From: Pleurocapsa sp. MO_226.B13
GTDB lineage: Bacteria > Cyanobacteriota > Cyanobacteriia > Cyanobacteriales > Xenococcaceae
Direction: 5' to 3'
NCBI GenBank assembly: GCA_030064795.1
Contig: JASJEI010000011.1
Coordinates: forward strand, 1 to 54,244
Length of the DNA: 54,244 bases
Made by a program: the position numbers and the translations under genes. A model generated the notes under the pieces. It made no database searches and was not told the origin of the DNA. It saw only the letters and a list, made by a program, of their open reading frames with translations. Below, in pieces: positions 48,824-54,244 of the stretch (positions are counted from its first letter, which is position 1; each line of letters begins with the position of its first letter).

Positions 48824-51363
48824 TGAAAAACCACAAAAATGGGACCCACGGCAATGGTTCCCTTCTAACAAAAGATTCAAATTCTCTAAAAAACGTAGAT
48901 TTACCAGAAATGAAACCTACGCAAGATATAACTATTATAGGCGAAAGAGACTTAGATTCACAGACTAATAACGCATTCAAAAGACCCAATGCTACAGATA
49001 ATCTTACACAGAGAGATTATGTCCCCAATGTTTTAGACCAGGACGAACTTAGTATTGAGAGGATGATCAATCCTAGCGATACCTTCGAGAAGCTTAACGA
49101 CCGCTACTTAGATTCGTCGTTATTCGATCCCAACGCCGATATTATCGCCTGCAAATCGGCAAAAGGAACTGGCAAATCTTACGCTCTCAAAGAAGTACTG
49201 GCTAATGAACCCAGCGTTATTAATTTGACTCATCGAAGACAGCTATCCAAAGAGTTAGCAAGCCGTTGGGGTTTAGACTACATTTCTGATGAAAATCTAT
49301 TTACAAGTACGCGTCTATCAATGTGCGTTGACTCACTTCCTAGGTTTGTTGACTATGGTCATTGTGCATCTCTAAATCGCTGGAAGGGTGGAATAGTGGT
49401 AATGGACGAATGCGAACAAGTACTGTGGCACGCTCTATACTCCGATACCTGTTATAAAGAGCGAATTGAAGTTTTACGTGGCTTAAGTATATTGATTCAA
49501 AATGCAAGGCAAGTTATTCTCTGTGATGCGGATTTGACTAATGAAACTATTACCTTCATTAAAAATGCTAAGCGCGGTTTTTATCAGGACATATTCTCTG
49601 ATAAATACAAAAGGCAAGTTGAAGACGTTATTAAAAGACTTGAAGAACACGGTTTACTCAATACTAGCTATGTTTCTAACGACCTCCCAGATGTAAATCG
49701 CACTATTACTGACTACGACCAAATTAAAGCGCAGCGCATTACCAATAACTACGTTCACACTGGTCGCGTTGTTCACTCCTACAACACAAAAGAGGAGTTA
49801 ATTACAGAGGCATTTGCTCAGGTAGCTAGTGACAAGAAAGTAATCATTCATACTAGCGGACAAAAAGAATCAAGCAAGACTGGTACTACCAACCTAGAAA
49901 TCCAATTCAAACAGACCTTTCCCGATAAGAAGGTGTTGCGCATTGACAGTACAACAGTTTCACTCGAAGGACACCCTGCTTGTGGTTGTATGGAGAATAT
50001 CAACGAAGCTATTGCAGGATATGACGTTGTACTCGCCTCACCTGTGATTGAAACAGGCATTTCTATCGACCTGAGAGATCATTTCTCAAGTGTCTTTTGT
50101 ATTTCAAACGGTGTTCAAACTGTCGATGGTGTTGCTCAGGCTCTAGAGCGCGTTAGAGATGACGTACCACGTCACGTGTACGCTGCTGTTAGTGCTGCCA
50201 ACAATGCCATCGCCAGCGGTGAGACAACTACATATTCTTTATTCCGCTCTGCAAGTAGCAGAACTGCTGTGATTTATGGCGCTATCAACCATATAGGTAA
50301 TAAAGTAGTTGATTCAGTGTATAGGGGAAGTCATAACGGTTCAAGCCGCATTTTCCAAGAGAACAACGATTTTACGATTCTCTGGTGTGAAATGGCTGCC
50401 AGACATAACGTAGGTTACAACTGGCATCGTCAGACCCTACTAAAAAAATTGAAAGAGACTGGTTACGAAGTTGTCGAGGTTGCTAAGCTAGCTGTCGATC
50501 TTGGATTGAAAGAAAGTCTCAAAGACAATGTAGAGCAAAGCAAAAAGCGTCGAGTTGAAAGACTATTAAATACAGAGGCGATTGAGGAAGCCGAGTACCA
50601 AAAATTGACAGCGGATAAAAACAAGACTCGCACTCAAGAAGAGAACGATAAAATTAGCCGTTATTCTATTGAGCGCGATCTGGGAATCTATGACGAAGAG
50701 CATATTAGATTGTATCTATATACAAATGCTTACAACCAGTTAAAGCTACGTCATATTCTGGGTACAGGACGCGCGATTATGGAGATTAAAGAGAAGTTTG
50801 ACAGTGTTAAACCGAGATTTAGTCTAGACAGGAATAAGAAATCTAAAATCGTTGATGTGCTTGCATTAGAGGCTATCGGTGTGTTGGACTGGTTGAAATT
50901 GCCCACTGTAACCAAAGAGATTGCGGACAAGTTACTAGCTGACTTAGGTACTAAAGGCAAAACAATCATTGGAAAAGCTCTTGGCATTAAATGGAGCAAG
51001 AAAACCAGCAGCATTAAAGTTGTAGGAAGTATCCTGGGCATGTTGGGTTATGAACTCAAAAGTCATAAGCAGCGAAGACTCAACGGACAAAGAGTTAGAG
51101 AATATACAATAGCCGATCGCTATGCCAAAGTCGCTGAAAATATTCTGGCTCATATGTTGAAAAGGGACAAAGCTTGGTTGGAGACTCAATTAGAGAAGTA
51201 CAAGGGCGACGTATCTAGAGTAAAAGGAGCGTCCCAAGAGAAAAGAGAAGCAATGAGAGCGAGTCTGATTAAAGCTTATGATTCATTCGATTGTAAAAAA
51301 TTCGATCTGATTGAGAATATGGGCAGGACTTTAGAAACGCGGCTAAAGAAATTTGCGGCGTAG
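48823..51363 (+). CDS. CyRepA1-family plasmid replication protein
   Basis: The 846-aa protein has an N-terminal 90 residues of low complexity, then a superfamily-2-like ATPase: Walker A CKSAKGTGKSYALKEVL (about 110-126), THRRQLSKELASRWGL, Walker B IVVMDECEQVLW (about 191-202), VILCDADLTNETI and the downstream helicase half VVLASPVIETGISIDLRDHF ... QTVDGVAQALERVRDDVPRH. The C-terminal 300 residues are helical and basic and may bind DNA. This order is that of CyRepA1 (Synechocystis pSYSA Slr7037), which is somewhat longer. It is coupled to the upstream ribbon-helix-helix gene, and the module is enclosed by inverted repeats B and C. Finding it amid chromosomal genes suggests an integrated plasmid or mobile element. 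Confidence 0.85.
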   Translation: MKNHKNGTHGNGSLLTKDSNSLKNVDLPEMKPTQDITIIGERDLDSQTNNAFKRPNATDNLTQRDYVPNVLDQDELSIERMINPSDTFEKLNDRYLDSSLFDPNADIIACKSAKGTGKSYALKEVLANEPSVINLTHRRQLSKELASRWGLDYISDENLFTSTRLSMCVDSLPRFVDYGHCASLNRWKGGIVVMDECEQVLWHALYSDTCYKERIEVLRGLSILIQNARQVILCDADLTNETITFIKNAKRGFYQDIFSDKYKRQVEDVIKRLEEHGLLNTSYVSNDLPDVNRTITDYDQIKAQRITNNYVHTGRVVHSYNTKEELITEAFAQVASDKKVIIHTSGQKESSKTGTTNLEIQFKQTFPDKKVLRIDSTTVSLEGHPACGCMENINEAIAGYDVVLASPVIETGISIDLRDHFSSVFCISNGVQTVDGVAQALERVRDDVPRHVYAAVSAANNAIASGETTTYSLFRSASSRTAVIYGAINHIGNKVVDSVYRGSHNGSSRIFQENNDFTILWCEMAARHNVGYNWHRQTLLKKLKETGYEVVEVAKLAVDLGLKESLKDNVEQSKKRRVERLLNTEAIEEAEYQKLTADKNKTRTQEENDKISRYSIERDLGIYDEEHIRLYLYTNAYNQLKLRHILGTGRAIMEIKEKFDSVKPRFSLDRNKKSKIVDVLALEAIGVLDWLKLPTVTKEIADKLLADLGTKGKTIIGKALGIKWSKKTSSIKVVGSILGMLGYELKSHKQRRLNGQRVREYTIADRYAKVAENILAHMLKRDKAWLETQLEKYKGDVSRVKGASQEKREAMRASLIKAYDSFDCKKFDLIENMGRTLETRLKKFAA

Positions 51364-51393
51364 TAAAAATGGGGGGCGCAAGCCCTCTCTCTT

Positions 51394-51557
51394 GCTGTTG
51401 TCAATCCTGAGTAAATGACAAGTCAAATCGGATACGGGCAAGTGTCACAGGACGTTCAATAAAAAGTATAGGATATATTAATGTTAGTGTGACGGATAGG
51501 GCGCATACCCCGACAGAGTTAGAGATACTTTTGGCTTGGCTTTTTGAACGGTCAATT
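51394..51557 (-). repeat. Structured repeat, copy C (right inverted repeat of the rep module)
   Basis: Read on the minus strand it matches copy B end to end: AAATTGACCGTTCAAAAAGC, CCAAAAGTATCTCTAAC, CACACTAACATTAATATATC, CTATACTTTTTATTGAAC, CTGTGACAC, CCGATTTGACTTG, CATTTACTCAG, GACAACAGC. It starts 30 bases after the rep stop codon. The hairpin just inside the outer end, clear in A and B, is degraded here. Confidence 0.85.
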
Positions 51558-51637
51558 TCTGTGTGGTTTTTGCGTTGATGAGCGATATTTTAGCGAACAT
51601 TAAAAGTACTTTATTTGATCGGCAAATAAAATAATTC

Positions 51638-51859
51638 GTGTGGGAATTAGAACCTGTATCTGAGAGTAATAATAAAGAACAATTTGCAGAGTCTCTTGCC
51701 AGAAAGAAAGATACATATACCAAATGGAAGAATATTATCAGACGATTAAGCTGCAAAATAACTCTGAATCAATATGAAGAGAAGTTGATGGAAGATTTTG
51801 CCCGAAGAGTTGAAGGTATCTTAAAAAATGCAATGGGTTTTTACTCTCAGAGGTCTTGA
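51638..51859 (+). CDS. Small helical protein of unknown function
   Basis: The 73-aa frame starts at GTG 51638. The sequence (QFAESLARKKDTYTKWKNII, LNQYEEKLMEDFARRVEGIL) is amphipathic, mostly helical and charged. No ribosome site or known family is evident. It lies outside repeat C, in the 836-bp space between the rep gene and the CrtI/CrtH-like gene, and could be a real small gene or chance. Confidence 0.35.
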   Translation: MWELEPVSESNNKEQFAESLARKKDTYTKWKNIIRRLSCKITLNQYEEKLMEDFARRVEGILKNAMGFYSQRS

Positions 51860-51944
51860 GAAATCTATAAGAACTGAGAAACACATAAAGTATCTTAGTT
51901 AGTTTTGAAATCATAAAACTCACTAAATAGTAATACTTCAAAAC

Positions 51945-51972
51945 ACCGTATACTCTGCGGTTTTTTTTTTTT
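51945..51972 (+). terminator. Terminator-like hairpin with a 12-T run
   Basis: ACCGTA (51945-51950) pairs with TGCGGT (51956-51961, one G-T pair) over six bases and is followed by eleven further T residues. The stem is short, but the T-run is long. Confidence 0.5.
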
Positions 51973-52199
51973 GCTATCAGAGCGGTTTACAATCAACGCT
52001 CCAAGCCAGGAGGATTCGTTGAAAAAAGGTTACGAAAAGGTTATAGAACTTGCTTGATGGTTACAGATTTCGTAGTAGAAGATAGCGAAGATAGTCCAAA
52101 GTGTTGGATTTCTTTAGTTGCTCATAATGGAACTTAGGCAAAAGATAGAGTTGCCTGAGAATAAGTTAAAGTTAGCTTTAACGGTAGAACATAAACTCT

Positions 52200-53708
52200 A
52201 TGACTCAAGATGTAATCATCATCGGTAGCGGTATCGGGGGATTAACCGCTGGTACCCTTTTAGCAAGATACGGCAAGAAAGTCCTAATCTGCGAAAGCCA
52301 CACCATAGCAGGTGGTGCTGCTCACAGCTTTTCCCGCAGAGGATTTCACTTTGATTCGGGTCCCTCTTTTTACTGTGGATTAGGGAACCAACACCCCAGC
52401 CTCAATCCTCTCAAACAAGTGCTGGACCTTCTGGGAGAGTCTCTTGAAGTCGTTCCCTACGATCCCCTAGGACATTACCATTTTCCGGAAGGGACCTTCC
52501 CCGTTTACAGTAATGCAGAAAGGTATCACCAAGCTGTAGCCCAAATTACTCCCCAGGGAGCAAAAGAACTAGAACAATTTGAACAACGTCTCTTATTCCT
52601 TTATGAAGGGCTCAAGGATATACCTGCTATTGCCTTGAGAGCAGATTGGCAGTTGATTAAAGTATTATTATCGCGCTACTTACCTTCCCTAGTAAAAATG
52701 CTGCCTCAAATTGGTATGATTGGGAGCTCAGTAGGTGAGGTAATGGAGCGGACAGTGCGCGATCCTTGGGTACGCAGGCTCATTGATTTGGAATGCTTCC
52801 TCTTATCTGGATTGAAGGCAGATGGGACTGTGACACCTGAAGTTGCCTTTATGTTGGGAGAACGCAGTCGGGCCGGAGTAGAATATCCTGTAGGCGGCAG
52901 TGGAGCGATTGTAAATGCCTTGGTTCACGGCTTGAAGCGTTGGGGAGGGGAATTGCGCCTGGGTACCCATGTAGAGAAAATCCTAGTGGAATCTAAGAAG
53001 GTCACTGGAGTACTCCTGCCCAAGGGAAAAATAGTCAAAGCGCCTGTAGTAATTTCTAATGCTACTATTTGGGACACCTATACTAAACTTTTGCGCCCAG
53101 AAGATTTACCCTCTTCTTACCGTAAGCAAGAATTAGAAACTTCTGCTGTTGATAGCTTCATGCACCTTCATTTGGGCATTAAAGCTGAGGGATTAGAAAA
53201 GTTAACAGGACATCACGTTGTGATCCACGACCATCAACAAGATCTGACTGCACCAGGAAATACTTGCATGATTTCCATTCCTACTGTCTGGGATCGTAAT
53301 CTTGCTCCCGAAGGACATCATCAGGTTCATGCTTATACTCTAGAACCTTATGAGGGTTGGCTACGCGATAACGAATACCAACAGAAAAAGAAAGAGCGAG
53401 CGCAACCTTTGTATCGCGCAATAGAAAAAGTGATTCCAGATCTTAGGGACCGCATTACCCTCAAACTCATCGGCACGCCGCTGACTCACTCCCATTTTCT
53501 TCGTCGCTATCAGGGAACTTACGGTCCTGCTATTCCAGCTGGTAAGGGAATGTTTCCCAGTTGTCATACGCCTATTTCCGGATTATACCGCGTTGGAGAT
53601 AGCACTATGCCAGGGATTGGGGTACCGGCAGTTGCCGCTTCTGGAATTTTGTGTGCTAATACCTTAGTCTCGCCGCGGCAGACCTTGGAATTAATCGAGC
53701 TCCTTTGA
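52200..53708 (+). CDS. CrtI/CrtH-like FAD-dependent carotenoid desaturase or isomerase paralogue
   Basis: The 502-aa protein has FAD-binding DVIIIGSGIGGLTAGTLLAR and the second half of the dinucleotide site LICESHTIAGGAAHSFSR. A CrtI-type middle (GERSRAGVEYPVGGSGAIVN, GGELRLGTHVEKILVE) and the C-terminal FAD segment GLYRVGDSTMPGIGVPAVAA follow. The fold and length suit prolycopene isomerase (CrtH/CRTISO) and bacterial phytoene desaturase relatives, but it diverges from the canonical CrtH I recall (FDSGPSFYCGLG in place of the usual block). The substrate is uncertain. It lies next to the plasmid-type module, in DNA without HIP1 octamers. Confidence 0.75.
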   Translation: MTQDVIIIGSGIGGLTAGTLLARYGKKVLICESHTIAGGAAHSFSRRGFHFDSGPSFYCGLGNQHPSLNPLKQVLDLLGESLEVVPYDPLGHYHFPEGTFPVYSNAERYHQAVAQITPQGAKELEQFEQRLLFLYEGLKDIPAIALRADWQLIKVLLSRYLPSLVKMLPQIGMIGSSVGEVMERTVRDPWVRRLIDLECFLLSGLKADGTVTPEVAFMLGERSRAGVEYPVGGSGAIVNALVHGLKRWGGELRLGTHVEKILVESKKVTGVLLPKGKIVKAPVVISNATIWDTYTKLLRPEDLPSSYRKQELETSAVDSFMHLHLGIKAEGLEKLTGHHVVIHDHQQDLTAPGNTCMISIPTVWDRNLAPEGHHQVHAYTLEPYEGWLRDNEYQQKKKERAQPLYRAIEKVIPDLRDRITLKLIGTPLTHSHFLRRYQGTYGPAIPAGKGMFPSCHTPISGLYRVGDSTMPGIGVPAVAASGILCANTLVSPRQTLELIELL

Positions 53709-53770
53709 TCGTGAAATTAGGTGTCATTGAATAATGATTGTGCCTAAAGAGCGTATTTTATAGCAGTTAA

Positions 53771-53908
53771 ATTATTCTGATTTTTATACAGCAGTGGGTT
53801 CAAACCGAACTATTTCAAGAGCTTAAAAAAGAATTCTTATCTTTAGAAAATGAAGAAAATGAAGTCTTGATGCTAAAAACTGAACAAAATTTTGCGTGGG
53901 ATTTCTAG
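53771..53908 (+). pseudogene. Short coding remnant without a start codon
   Basis: After a TAA at 53768-53770 a 45-codon frame reads QQWVQTELFQELKKEFLSLE then NEENEVLMLKTEQNFAWDF and stops at TAG. The composition is protein-like (helical, Glu/Lys-rich), but no ATG, GTG or good TTG begins it. It may be the tail of a lost gene; no family is recognised. Confidence 0.3.
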
Positions 53909-54015
53909 CTAAGTATCCGAAAAATCACCTTATAGTAAGGCTGTGAGCTGTTTTTACTGCTGTCACATGCTGAGGTAGCATCACATCATGAGATAACAAC
54001 CGAGTCACTCGCGAC

Positions 54016-54186
54016 AGTTACCTTTTTGGTAACCAAAACACTAAATTTTGGTAACTTTTTGGTAACCACTAGAAAGTATACGGGAACAGAGTTTCGAGCG
54101 TTAATAAAAATTACGGTTACTAAAAGTTTAAAGCTTGGTAACCAGCGAAAGTCAGACAGGGTGAGTACTAGAGAGATTTGGTTACC
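54016..54186. repeat. Array of seven GGTAAC(C) sites at helical spacing
   Basis: GGTAAC or its complement occurs at 54017, 54028, 54050, 54061, 54115, 54137 and 54180; several are the 7-mer GGTAACC within TTTTTGGTAACC. The steps are 11, 22, 11, 54, 22 and 43 bases, all near multiples of the DNA helical repeat. The sites face the same side of the helix, as expected for an operator, iteron or centromere-like array. The dependent gene would lie beyond the window edge. An overlapping frame at 54026-54235 is made of the repeats and is not a gene. Confidence 0.65.
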
Positions 54187-54244
54187 AAAAATGACTCTTT
54201 TCTGGAAAAACCCTAGGGTGGTACCTTTTATTTGAATATGATGG

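Noticed and set aside
51484..51756. 90-codon minus-strand frame over repeat C
   Set aside because: Most of it is repeat sequence; the composition is irregular and no ribosome site is visible.
54026..54235. 69-codon plus-strand frame
   Set aside because: It is composed of the GGTAAC repeat array (repeated L-x-G-N-x translations) and shows no family similarity.
47064..54244. tRNA-Leu 3' end duplicated as an attachment site
   Set aside because: I looked for a second copy of the TTCGAGTCTCTCTTCGCCCA segment downstream and saw none within the window.

Overview
The window is chromosomal DNA from a cyanobacterium. It carries photosystem I psaD, the photosynthetic NDH-1 subunit ndhN, the zeta-carotene desaturase zds, a high-light-inducible protein, the demethylphylloquinone reductase ndbB and the SphS/SphR phosphate system. 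Copies of the HIP1 octamer GCGATCGC are scattered through most of the first 46.7 kb. Gene pairs zds/SRPBCC, psaD/trpE and sigG/anti-sigma match pairings I recall from other cyanobacteria. I cannot name the species.

1-5.5 kb is a damaged accessory region. A MITE-like element interrupts a lipase/acyltransferase gene. That gene runs, across an apparent deletion, into a beheaded caspase-FGE-sulfatase gene whose 3' end looks like the variable region of a diversity-generating retroelement (DGR) target. A TnpB-related gene follows and abuts an HtrA-type protease gene that has lost its 5' end.

5.5-46.8 kb is mainly housekeeping. It holds an outer-membrane barrel protein, a Gfo/Idh/MocA oxidoreductase, an SLH porin and ndbB, then a second TnpB-related gene beside a TnpB fragment. 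Next come PlsC-like, HAD and Hpt genes, zds with its SRPBCC partner, and trpE, psaD and a DICT-GAF histidine kinase. These are followed by an M23 peptidase, ComFB, sigG with its anti-sigma factor, purN, hli, queF, a lipoprotein and a second M23 protein. A MerR-SDR-RidA cluster with repeated ACGTTAACGT palindromes precedes recQ and a receiver protein with a C-terminal membrane anchor. The block ends with gatB, ndhN, a TetR/Coq4-like divergent pair, a Cas4/RecB-like nuclease, phoU-sphS-sphR with Pho-box-like sites, and a sulfite-oxidase-like enzyme.

46.8-54.2 kb looks different. I saw no HIP1 octamer after about 46.7 kb. Downstream of a tRNA-Leu(CAA) lies a plasmid-type module: two small ribbon-helix-helix genes (one only 55 codons) and a CyRepA1-family replication gene. 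The module is bracketed by inverted copies of a structured repeat of about 165 bp, with a third, direct copy further out. A CrtI/CrtH-like oxidoreductase follows, and the window ends in an array of seven GGTAAC(C) sites spaced at roughly helical intervals. This replication module and the terminal array are the most unusual parts of the window.
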